Shown here in pieces: positions 19,344 through 28,860 of a stretch of 64,000 nt of DNA. This stretch comes from Pyropia yezoensis (taxonomy: Eukaryota; Rhodophyta; Bangiophyceae; Bangiales; Bangiaceae): contig CM020618.1 of NCBI GenBank assembly GCA_009829735.1, forward strand, positions 12,367,119 to 12,431,118. The letters are read 5' to 3'. The stretch's first letter is position 1, and each line of letters begins with the position of its first letter. Under the pieces are notes generated by a model that searched no databases, had not been told where the DNA came from, and saw only the letters and a program-made list of their open reading frames with translations. Position numbers and translations under genes: made by a program.

Positions 19344-21688
19344 ATGGCACCGGCCAACGCTATCGACGCCAGCTCCTACGCCAACCTCGATGAAGTAGTG
19401 ACCAAGCGGCTGTCGCTAGCCCTCCGCATCGATGTGGCCGGCCGGCGTCTGTGCGACGACTCCACGGCTACGTTGACGCTATTCGCTCGCGTCGCTGGAG
19501 TGGCGGCCGCCACACTGGACATTCGTGGTTTGGACATCCTTGAGGTGACTGACGCTGCCGACGGGGCGCCCCTCGACTACGCAGTCGTGCCGGTGGCGGG
19601 TAAGCTGGGTGGCACTCTTCGCATCGCCATGCCGCCCAAGTTTGCCGCTGGCGCTGACGCCACGGCAACTGTTGTCGTCCGGTACACCACCGACGGCCTT
19701 GGCGGCGAGGGGGGGGCGGGGGGCGCATGCGGCTGGCTGACGGCTGCCCAGACCGCCAGCGGGGCGCACCCGTTTGTCTTCACTCAAAGTGAGGCCATCC
19801 ATGCGCGTTCGATATTTCCGTGCCAAGACACTCCTAGTGTCAAATTCCCGTACACTACGAGCCTCACCGTCCGCTCCCCGCTCGTCGCGGTGGCCAGTGC
19901 GCTGGCAGTGGGGGATCCCGTTTCTGTGAGTGGGCCCGGCGGCGGTGGCTGGGTGCGCTACCTCTTTGAGCAAGTAGTTCCTGTTCCCGCGTATCTTGTT
20001 GCTTTTGCGGCGGGTGAGCTTGTGTCCCGCGACCTATCTCCTCGATGCCGGGTTTGGGCCCAGCCTTCGTCAATTGAAGCGGCCGCTTATGAGTTTGCGG
20101 AAGTCGAGTCGCTACTCTCTACGGCGGAGAAGATTGCTGGCCCTTACGTGTGGTCCCGCTACGACCTTCTTACCCTGCCGGCCTCCTTCCCTTACGGAGG
20201 TAAGTTACGATGCGAGGCAATGCTGTGTGCTGCTACGTTTACTGCTCCTCTCACATTTCTACGAGCCTCTTCTCTGGCTCGTTCTCATCTGTCGACATGC
20301 TCCAGGAACTGACGGTGGTTGTTGGTTGTGGTCCCTGTACTCCTGTCATCCGTTTTATCGTTCAGGCATGGAGAACCCGTGTTTGACGTTTGTGACACCT
20401 ACGCTTCTCGCGGGCGATCGCTCGCTCGTGTCTGTTGTGGTACGTAGCACCCCCCTTGGTGTGTGTCACTTGTTTGCATGTGAGCTGCCTTGGGTGCGAG
20501 CTGCCTTGCGTTGCATGTGTTTGGGTTGGTCATTCTGTTGGCTTGGGCGTGATGTTTGCGGTCTATGGCGTGCTAACGTCCTTGTTTTCCTTCTTCCCTC
20601 GTGATGGCATGCTGTTGCACCCTCTTTTGCTACGCCCTGTTTTTTGACAGGCGCACGAAATCGCGCATAGCTGGTCTGGCAACCTGGTCACTAGTGCTTC
20701 GTGGACCCACTTTTGGTTGAACGAGGGCTTTACCGTCTTCTTGGAGCGGAGAATCATCGAGTCGCTCCACGGCTCGGGTGTCGCTGGGCTGTCCACGTAC
20801 GCCGGCCGCCAGGCACTCGGAGACTACGTCTCATCGGTGGGGGAGAGCCATGCCTACACCGCGCTCGAGCCCGTTCTGGTGGATGACACGGATCCGGATG
20901 ATGCCTTCTCTGTCGTCCCTTATGAGCGAGGCTACAACTTCCTGCTGCACCTGCGACAGCTGTTGACGCCGGGAGATGATCCAGCTCCGTTTGATGCGTT
21001 TCTTCGCTACTATTTTTCCCGATTCGCTCGGCGCTCCATCACGTCTGACGATCTGAGACAGGCGCTCGCCCAATATTTTCCCGACTCGGCTGCCACGCTG
21101 GCCGCGGTCGACTGGCAAGCGTGGCTCAAGGCGCCAGGTGGCCTCCCCTCAACCGTCTCTGTAGACGAGAGCCTTTTGCACCAGGCGCACGCTTTGGCGA
21201 CCGCTTGGGTGGCCACCACCAAAAGTGTTGACAGAGTCGCCGCGGCCACTGCCGCTGCCGTCGCAGCCGCCGCTACTGAGGGCCTGGCAGGCTGGCCCGC
21301 TGCGCAGCTGTGTGCCTTCCTCCAGCACATCGGCGCCCTGACGTCTACCACGCGAGGGGGTACTCCTTTGGATTCGTCTGTGGTGTCCGCGCTGGATACG
21401 GCGGGGCACTTCAACGACTGTCGTAACTCAGAGGTGCGGGCACTGTGGCTCCGCGTCGCGCTCGCCGCCCATTATGATCCAGCTGTAGCCAATGCCAAAC
21501 TGTTCTTGACCTCCCAGGGTCGCATGAAGTTTGTGCGGCCCCTCTACAGGCTTTTGGCGTCCGTTTACCCTGGCGGAGGTATGGCGCGGGCGCTGTTTGA
21601 GGAGCACCGTGACCGCTTGCACAGCATTGCGGCGAAGATGATTGAGAAGGACTTTGCGGACCAATCGGCGGTCGGCGCTGTAGCTTGA
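19344..21688 (+). CDS. M1 zinc aminopeptidase, leukotriene A4 hydrolase type (three exons)
   Basis: A 655-residue gluzincin aminopeptidase removing N-terminal residues in the cytosol; members related to mammalian LTA4H also hydrolyse an epoxide, but that second activity cannot be assumed here. Exons are 19344-20199, 20366-20439 and 20651-21688; the introns are 166 nt (phase 1) and 211 nt (phase 0), both GT-AG. ATG 19344 sits in a good context (GCGCCATGG). The GMENP exopeptidase motif is at residues 286-290. The zinc site is H312-E313-x-x-H316 with the third ligand E335 in WLNEGF, exactly 18 residues on. The catalytic Tyr is Y401 in VVPYERGYN. GRMKF near the C-terminus supplies the Arg and Lys that bind substrate carboxylate in LTA4H and aminopeptidase B. 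An Ala-rich stretch near residues 485-515 is an addition. Confidence 0.93.
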
Positions 21689-22170
21689 TAGCCCCGAAGC
21701 GTGTGCTGTGACAGGCACACTGCGCATGCGACGGGCAATTTGTATGCTTGTACGGCTCATGTGGAATGTTCTTCGTGGTTGCAAAGTGTTTTTTGGCAGT
21801 GCCGACCGCTTTCGGAGTACCTGCGCATGCTTTTAAGCGGCACTGCTGCGCTGTACGTGCCGAGAAACTGATCGCTGAGCACAAAAAAGTAAGGCTGGCC
21901 CCCGAAGTAAAGGTCCACCAGTTCCAGTCCAGTAAAACGCGCAGCCTATGTCCATGCACGCAAGAGCAAGCACGCGAGTACTTCGAGCTCACCCGCAGTC
22001 GCAACAACGTCACGCCGCGATGCTCACTTCCACCACTTCACCTTGACTTCATGAAAGAGTGGCAAACGCATAAGCACGCAAACCCCGCCCCCCATGAAAC
22101 AACAACCAGGTTTAACCACAGCCACCAGTCAACAGATCACCATGCTCCCGCTCCTCCTCACTGCGTAAGA
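21689..22170. other. Convergent 3' intergenic space
   Basis: 482 bases between the stops of the aminopeptidase gene and the small membrane protein gene. I see no gene and no repeat. Confidence 0.4.
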
Positions 22171-22524
22171 TCAGTCGCGGCCCTTGATGGCCTTCGAAAA
22201 GTTCTTCCGGTACTTGGCATTCAAGATAAGCAGCACTGGCCAGGCGGCGGCCAGGGGTACCTTCATCTTATCATCATACGTCGTGGCGTCAAAGCCCGAC
22301 GCAAACCGCACAGCCGCATAAGCCCATCCGCCAAAGGCCAACAGCGGCAGGATGCTCATCATCGACGGGGTGGCTGGGCCTGGAGCAGCGCGGCGAGCAG
22401 CCGGGCGAGCAGCTGGAGCCGCGGCCAGGTGAGGACGGGCAGAGACCGTGGCTACAGTCCATGATGACGCTTTCAACGAGCCAACAGACGGAGCCGCGGG
22501 GAGGAAGGCCATGGCGCGGGCCAT
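22171..22524 (-). CDS. Small plastid-type membrane protein, function unknown
   Basis: About 117 residues from ATG 22524 (MARAMAFLPAAP); ATG 22512 is a close alternative. The first 55 residues are Ala/Ser/Pro/Arg-rich without acidic residues, like a plastid transit peptide. One hydrophobic segment follows (MMSILPLLAFGGWAYAAV), then a compact, conserved-looking end: RFASGFDATTYDDKMKVPLA, AAWPVLLILNAKYRKNF and SKAIKGRD. Short cyanobacterial and plastid proteins with a Trp-Pro-Val...Asn...Tyr-Arg-x-Asn-Phe end are familiar to me, but I cannot attach a name or a role. It converges on the aminopeptidase gene. The frame extends upstream to 22629, but that part looks like non-coding sequence. Confidence 0.6.
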   Translation of the reverse strand: MARAMAFLPAAPSVGSLKASSWTVATVSARPHLAAAPAARPAARRAAPGPATPSMMSILPLLAFGGWAYAAVRFASGFDATTYDDKMKVPLAAAWPVLLILNAKYRKNFSKAIKGRD

Positions 22525-22913
22525 GACGGGAGAAGAGGACCAGAACGCCGAGAGCAGATGCTGGCCACGGCTGCCTCGCAATACCAAGCAAACGAAGAGC
22601 AAATTAGCGTGGGCGGACAGGGGCAGCAAGCCAGACGACGGACAGATTTAGCGGGCGAGCAGGGCAGGCGGCGGTGTTCGGCCGGGGTGGTCGCGGAGGG
22701 CTGGAGGATCACCCGCCCAAGCAGGGGCTCACCGCCTGCCGTGCACCCCAGCGTCCCGCGCAGCTGCCGAGACTCGAGCGAGCTGCGCATCGCTCTCAGA
22801 CAGGAAGCCCCCCCTAGCTAGCGCTGGAAGGCTTGAACGAGGGTCCAGTTAATTTTCGCCTGCTCCTTGCTTCCGGCGCGGCCATCCCGCGCGCTCCCGC
22901 CCCTCTCACACCA

Positions 22914-22952
22914 CTCTCAGAGACAACTCTCCGAAACAACTCTCAGAGACAA
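22914..22952. repeat. Three tandem 13-bp repeats
   Basis: CTCTCAGAGACAA, CTCTCCGAAACAA and CTCTCAGAGACAA stand in tandem about 390 bases upstream of the small membrane protein gene. They could be a regulatory site cluster or a simple tandem repeat. Confidence 0.6.
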
Positions 22953-23132
22953 GCGAGGTTAAATAGCTTGCTAGCAACCACCGGCCACGTCCAAGAGCAA
23001 AGCCACCCCTGTGGGCTATCGGGAGCGAGTCCAACTATTCGGTATATAACGCTACAGGAAAGAATGCAACGTATATGTACCAGCGATACACTTGGCAAAA
23101 TCAGCAAATATTCATATATACACCCCCCCGCG

Positions 23133-23955
23133 ACTAAGGTTGTCAGTCGTTAAGAAAAGTCGTTAGACGAAAGTCGTTAAACGATCGTTATCACGATCGT
23201 TAAAGTCATTAAGGTCCCGAGACGAGAACTCGTTAAAGTCGTTAATTCCAACTGCTTTCGCACTTATATGACGCAAGGTGCAATTCGAGACATCAGTCAC
23301 GCGTGTGCTATCCGCCCAGGATTCAAGGGTCGGGATTGCGACCGGCGCTGCTGCCGTGCGCGCGCACCAGCGACAGACGAGGCCACCAGTGCACGCAGCC
23401 CCACTATTCTTCTTCGCCCCTTCCGGCTGTACCTGAGTACCGCGATGGACCTGTGGTCTGCGTTTCGAAAAACTGGCGACCACGTGCTGGACGGCGAGGA
23501 CAAGCCGACCAACTATTGGATCGACTTCTGCCGCGCCAGTGAGGCAGCTCACCAGAGGTACCTCGAAGATGTACATGCATGTGACGGTGACGAGGCAGCC
23601 ATCTCCGAGCTCCCCGTCGTGACACCAGCCGCGCCGGTGCACGGCCGCAGGGACAAGATGATCCCTCACCTGCGAAAGAGCTCGTTCTACAAGCAGAACG
23701 GTGGAAGCTGCGCGCCACGCACTGCTGGCCCGGCAGTTCTTCCAATAGGACCCCCCTGTACAGGGCGATGGCGCGACTCGTACATGAAGAGCGGAATGAG
23801 GAGGTGACATCATTGTCTGTTGAGTACATTAAAAGTACAAAACAAGTTGTCGGTAAGGAAGATCGGTAAAGTCGTTAAACGACATCGTTAAAGTCGTTAA
23901 ACGATCGTTAACTCGGTAAGGTTTTACTTAACGATCGTTAACTGCCCTCCTTTCC
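23133..23955. mobile_element. Possible non-autonomous element with arrays of CGTTAA motifs at both ends
   Basis: Bases 23140-23250 and 23840-23945 are packed with variants of GTCGTTAAACGATCGTTA, at least six CGTTAA copies on each side. The spacer of about 590 bases contains a short frame with a BED-finger look. The whole is lower in GC than its surroundings. The clusters are mostly in direct orientation, though the core ACGATCGT is itself palindromic, so this is not a simple inverted-repeat transposon. A hAT-related remnant is my best reading, weakly held. Confidence 0.4.
23444..23807 (+). pseudogene. BED-type zinc finger fragment, hAT transposase-like
   Basis: A frame of about 120 codons starts MDLWSAFRKTGDHVLDGED, continues TNYWIDFCRASEAAHQRY, and after a spacer has GRRDKMIPHLRKSSFYKQ. 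The arrangement (aromatic start, FC, then KMxxHL) recalls the BED zinc finger at the N-terminus of hAT transposases, but the first Cys of the usual CxxC pair is replaced by Ile-Asp-Phe before the Cys, and no catalytic region follows. It is most likely a fragment left in a decayed element. Confidence 0.4.
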
Positions 23956-24479
23956 GCGACGGGACGTGGGTTGCAATATTTCCATTGGCGGGTAAGTCAG
24001 TACTTCCCAGGGTACACGTTCTTGACTCAGTGAGTGCCTTCGCTGGAAGAAATTACGATAAGTTTGAACAAAAGAGTCACCTGTTATCGTGCGCTGCCCC
24101 CTCTCTTTCCGTCCCCCTCCGCCTGGGTTGCCCCGTCCTTTGGTTGGGCGAGCCGGCGAGCTTTGGACTTATGCCACAGGCGGCGCTGTGTTCGAGCATG
24201 TAGCTGTAATGAAATGCCCGGCCGGTGGCAGCCCACACAAAACCACGCGGCCCTTTCGCAATGCGACCCGTCAGGTGGCGGCCGACGCAGCCGCCTCCGC
24301 CGTCGCTGCCGCCGCCGTCATCCCCCCCTAGCTGCGCAAGCCGAGAAACAGCGATAAACGCCTTGGTCTCGGGCGCAGCCGTTGCCTCCACGGCGGTCAT
24401 GGTCGCAGGCGGGCCGGCAGAGAGACTGAAGGAGGGAAGCCGACGCCGCCCTCACGTTGAAGGCAATACGGTCTTCTTT
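23956..24479. other. Intergenic, nothing recognised
   Basis: Short frames on both strands across 24077-24400 carry no recognisable motif. I see no gene or repeat in this stretch. Confidence 0.3.
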
Positions 24480-24484
24480 TAACT

Positions 24485-24640
24485 CTTGAGGACTTCACAC
24501 GCTCGATCGCCCTGAGTACGGTTGTACTTGCCACCTGGAGTTCCCAGGTCGCCGCGGGGCTTCACACTTTTAGATCGACCGCGCTGGGTCGCCACGGGGC
24601 TGCCTAACGGTCTCGTCACCTGTCAAACTGCACTTCCTCG
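24485..24640. repeat. Dispersed repeat, copy 1
   Basis: The first 85 bases, with CGCTCGATCGCCC, GGTTGTACTTGCCACC and TGGAGTTCCCAGGTCGCC as landmarks, recur in the same orientation at about 27340-27422. The rest, with TTTTAGATCGAC, GCGCTGGGTCGCCACGG and TCTCGTCACCTGTCA, recurs inverted near 38555-38620. This is a repeat family with modular copies and no coding capacity that I can see. Confidence 0.65.
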
Positions 24641-24996
24641 AAGTCAGTAGCGATCTAAAAAACGTTCCAGATTGGGTCCCAGACTCTGAGAAGGGATTGG
24701 GACTCGTCAGCGGAACAGAAAGACTCCTATCCTCTCCGCGAGACCCAGAGAGTTTGGTACTTCCCGGCCACCAGTCTTTTCTCTCTCTGGACAAGCAGGA
24801 TATCTCTTCCTCCCTTCTAGTGCCGCAATTCCCCATTCCTCTTGCGCAGGACGACCGATTCCGCCGCGCGCGCCTCGCATTTCGGGACACCTATCCCAGG
24901 CATGGAGGAGTTGAACGGCGGTGATCGCGTACCCAGGCCGCGTGACCCGCCCTCCGACGCCGTCACGTCCTTGGCCATCGACTTAGACCGTAGTGC

Positions 24997-25758
24997 ATGC
25001 TCCCCCTAAAGCCCCATCCGCCCCCGCCCACCTCCATCTCCACTACCACCATCAACTCGTCCCCCCTGTCGCTGGCCGCCACGGCCGCCGCCGCCGTAGT
25101 CGCCGACCATCACGTCCTGTCCGTGGCGGTCTCCCACCGCTCAGTGTCTGAGCGGTGGGCGCCCGCGCCGGCGTGCCTGGGCGTCGACCGCTCCAGCCTC
25201 CGCCTGCCGCCGCTGACGCCCGCGCCCACCGTCGCCGAGGCGGAGGGGGGAGTTGGGGGGGTCGGCGGTGGGCCGCACGGCGATCGCCCTCGCCGCCGCT
25301 GCCAATGCCGAACAGTTGGCCCTCCACGGTGTGCCGTCTTCACTTCGGCGGGCGGTGGCAATGGACTGCTGGCGGGTGTGTGCGGTGTCCGCCAAAATTG
25401 TTGTCGTGTAGGCGGCCGTGGTGCACGTGGCGTGGGAGCGGGCATTTGAGGGGGCGGGAGGGACGCCTTTGCCTATCGTGCCCTTCCCCGCTCGCTGGGT
25501 CTTATTTGATGCCTGACTAGTTCCGACCTGCCCCCTCCTGCTGTCCATTTTTTCTCTGTGTCCTTTCCATGCGTTCCTTGTTCCCTTTGCCTCTATACCC
25601 TCTCTCTTTTTTATGCGCCGGCAGGACGGGCTGCCAGCATCCAGATGGACATTATGAGGCAAGAGGCTGGGTGCCTGTTTCAAGCTCGTGATTGTGGGGC
25701 GGTGGCATCGGTGTGCAGGCGAGCGGTCAAGAATTTAGTGGGGGCGGCCGATTGGTAG
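24997..25758 (+). CDS. Possible spliced gene, unknown function
   Basis: Two open stretches have a gene-like look. The first (24997 to about 25400) reads HHVLSVAVSHRSVSERWAPA and, after G-runs at about 25243-25260, appears to continue in the next frame as ALAAAANAEQLALHGVP and RRAVAMDCWRVCAVSAK. The second (from about 25624 to 25758) follows a pyrimidine tract and GCCGGCAG acceptor, and reads SIQMDIMRQEAGCLFQARDC, then AVKNLVGAADW and stop. A frame change at G-runs plus one intron could unite them, but the donor is not clear and I recognise no family. It could equally be chance. Confidence 0.25.
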
Positions 25759-27214
25759 GCAGGGAAGTGGTCAAAATCATTGTACGGCACAAGAACTGGG
25801 TGCGATATGGGGGACTCTTTTTTTACGCTCGTCCCTTTTCTCGCTGCTTGCCATGATTGTTCCTCTTCATCCTGCTTTTCTGCCTGCTGTCTGCCGCCTG
25901 TCTTCCACCACTCAGTCCACCGTTTTCTCGCCACCCTCTTCCCCCTTCCTAGTAGATCACTTCGGCCCCTTCTTCCCGTGGAGGCGGGTTGGGTGGTGCG
26001 GAGTCAGTGTACTGAGCACTGGGATTTAGACGTGTAAATAAAGTGGTGCTGTCCATCAATAACTGTAAGGATTTGCCCGTTAAAATCCCCACCCGGAACC
26101 CAGGGGATACGGACTGGGACCTCTCCTTACATGTCCGGCCCCGATAGTTCCCCCCAAGACACATCAATTCCCCACTACCCTGAGCGACACCACGCAGTAT
26201 CCCTGACATTTTGCGGACGTCGGCCGACCGCACGAAAGCCGCCGTCAACGCACTGTCGGAACCCTGTCATTGACGTCGAAACTCGACAACGACGAGCGAG
26301 GGACATCGTCGACCAACCACGGGCGGACATCTCCGTCTGTGCTACCTGAATTTTATTCTCTGCGCTGCTTGAAAGCTGGCATCAAGGACCAGCCACATGA
26401 TTTACCGACACTGAGGAAACCACACATCCTCGCTGGCGGCTGAGTGCGATATGACTGGCTCGCCGGCTTTTGCATTGATTGAATTCGGCCAGCTGGTTGG
26501 TGACTGGCTGGCCGGTCAAGGGATTGATTGAATTTGGCCTTGCTGGCCCTTACAGCCGGTGGGACCTTCTGGCCGACCGGCCCTTGGAGCCGGCTGGTGG
26601 GGCGCGCTGGGCGCCAACCACGGGACCCCCTTCGTTTCGGGCAAACTGGGGCTGCACTCCTTTAGTGCGCACGCCAGCCCATGCTTTGTTCTGAGAGACA
26701 TGCTTTGTTTTTGGACCGTTCTGTGCCTACCGGCGGTGCGATGGGGAAACGCATGCTTTGGGGCACCTCGGGTGCCCCGACGCGAGTATATAGTGTGTGG
26801 GTGTCGGCGCCACCGGGGGAGACGAGAGGGGAAGCCACAGACACAGACCAAAGACACTGTTTACCTTTTGTACCCTCGATCCCCACAGACGCCGCGCCCA
26901 TCTTCTTCCCCAGACCCACCCCCGTCGAGACCACCATCCTCTTCCCCGTGCCCCGCCGCCCTATTGGCTGGCAGGGCCCGCTGACACCCCCACGAGTACG
27001 TTGAGGGCTCCCCGGTTTTGGGTGGGTCCTCACAATGACCAATCCTAGACAACAGCCCAGGAGGCTTCAGAGCACTCATCTCAAGATCTCTTTTTCTCTC
27101 CGCTCCCTCATATCCTTTAGTGGGGTACCTCTGAAGGCTGGTGGCAAGACGTTTTCAAATCCTCCCTCCACGGATATCTCATCAGTCCTTTTCGCGCTTT
27201 TCAGGGAGTGCCGT
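25759..27214. other. Intergenic region
   Basis: About 1.46 kb without a gene I can support. It has a 49-bp tandem duplication (26452-26549), three scattered GCATGCTTTG-like motifs (26688-26760), a small hairpin (GGGGCAC, CTCGG, GTGCCCC near 26759) and a TATATA motif near 26785. Confidence 0.4.
26452..26549. repeat. 49-bp tandem duplication
   Basis: Two units in direct orientation, each starting TGACTGGCTSGCCGG and containing GATTGATTGAATT, with a period of 49 bases and roughly ten differences. Confidence 0.7.
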
Positions 27215-27224
27215 GCACGGACGT

Positions 27225-27310
27225 GTCTGTAAGCTGGGCCTCAATGGCCTGCACCATGGTTGTCACAAGCTGACTGAATGCACTTTTACTGTAGAGTTAA
27301 AGCACAGATT
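27225..27310. repeat. Inverted-repeat arm with a hAT-like end
   Basis: This stretch (GCCTCAATGGCCTGCACCAT, then GGTTGTCAC and an AGATTGAAGC end) is an imperfect inverted copy of about 38455-38550. The match extends outside the CATGGTTG hAT-type end (27255), so a larger unit than the terminal repeat was duplicated. Confidence 0.6.
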
Positions 27311-27339
27311 GAAGCAAATATTCAGAGTAATGAACTTTT

Positions 27340-27437
27340 AAGGACTTCACCCGCTCGATCGCCCAGAGTATGGTTGTACTTGCCACCTGGAGTTCCCAGG
27401 TCGCCACGGGGCTTCACACTTGCAAGTGTGTTCTGTA
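27340..27437. repeat. Dispersed repeat, copy 2
   Basis: Same orientation as 24485-24570. It starts at AAGGACTTCAC and ends at GGGGCTTCACACTT, with few differences over about 85 bases. It runs into a perfect 14-base palindrome, ACACTTGCAAGTGT (27424-27437). Confidence 0.7.
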
Positions 27438-27825
27438 TGCAAGTGTACATGTGACACACTTAGCTCCGGAATTTGAGGGTGTCCAAAGGTGTGGAGCAAG
27501 TAGCCCCAGCTGCTTGAAACCTGCCAGTTATCACATGCCATGCGGGTTTCAGGCCATGGTTGGCAAAATGCATGCATTTTTTGAGTCGCATATGACTAAA
27601 GGATGCTTTGATTAAAGACATTTAAATTAATCATCGATGTGTCGTTTTTTGTACTTTTTTGATTGTGAACTCAATACATGAGAAGTTGCACGCCTCCCGC
27701 AATGCGCTACCAAGAACAGGCGTGGTTGGGCGCCAACCAAGCAGTCGCAGTTCAACGTAAGAGCGCCAGTGATGTCCTCTTTACGCGTGTTCTACCTCTT
27801 CTCCTTCTCAACGAGCCACGAGAAT

Positions 27826-28232
27826 TGTGGAATATGTGTTACCCAATATAAAGGATATGGGACCGACCGGCGCCCGGAAGGCAAAGAGGAAGCTATTACC
27901 GTAGAGGCAAAGAAGACAGACCTTTAGCTCCTGGACGTTCGATGGGGAGCAAGCCGGCCGAAGGCAGCGGCGAGTCCCCACGTCGCAGATAAGGGCGAAA
28001 ACAATATGCCGGTCGAGCGACCGAGCGGAGGCCGGACGGCCGATCGCTACGAGCATAGCAATCGATATAAAAGATCCCTCCAAGGCAAGGACAGATAAAC
28101 AATACAAAACAAAAGTAGTCCCCCAAAGGGCGAACCACAAGCGGACCCATGCCAACAAGGCTGGGGCCACCAGTCAGGGGGCCTACAAGCCAGTAAATAC
28201 CGGAATTCGGTACAAGGGGCGGATATGCTACA
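27826..28232 (-). repeat. Left LTR (3' LTR) of the first Ty3 element
   Basis: 407 bases, TG...CA ended. It carries a plus-strand TATA motif, TATAAAAG, at 28066-28073, which points into the antisense frame rather than along gag-pol. Confidence 0.95.
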
Positions 28233-28860
28233 TACTCCCGTTGCGAGCTTCGAGCCGTCCCGGCGAGGTCCGATCCGGTGCGGCCGGGCGGCCGGATGTG
28301 GCTACCTGCCAGCGTGCGGTGGAGGGGTCGCGTCCGCGTCGTCGTTCTGGATGCACCGGGCCGTATGGCCGTCGGGCGCTGACTTGCATGCCTGGCCGGA
28401 CGCCTCGTTGGCAGGGCACTATAAGTGTCTGGCACGTCGGTGCCGCGGAGCACTTGGCCGTCGGTCGGCACGTCTTTTGACGGGTGCGCCGGCTCGACCG
28501 TCGGTCGTGGCCGGTGGCTGGCCAGTTGGCTCGTTACGACCCGCCGAGGGGCACTACGCGGCTGCCGTTGGCTGGCGGCCGAGATCGGCCTGTGCGGCTA
28601 AGGGGCCAGTGCGGCCGTGCGGCAGGCGTGGCGGCACGGCAAGGGCGGCCACGCGGCGCGAGCGGTCAAGGGCGTCGGCCGGGCGGCAAGGGCGGCCACG
28701 CGGCACGAGCGACCAAGGGCGTCGGCGCGAGGGCGGCCAAGTGCGGCCGTCGAACGGCAAGGGCGGCCAAGCGGCGCGGTCGGCCAAGGGGCACGAGTGG
28801 TCAAGGGCGTCGCGTCTTGCCGGTTGGCGTCAGTTGCTTGTGGCTATTGCCAGTATGGCA

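Noticed and set aside
26600-27005. Possible solo LTR (TGGGCGCC start, TATATA near 26785, downstream polypyrimidine)
   Set aside because: No second copy, no target duplication and no TG...CA boundaries could be found, so it stays unannotated.
27826-28170. A minus-strand frame of about 116 codons within each Ty3 LTR (27826-28170 and 37213-37557)
   Set aside because: It is identical in both LTRs simply because the LTRs are identical; it has no recognisable domain and no sign of coding bias.
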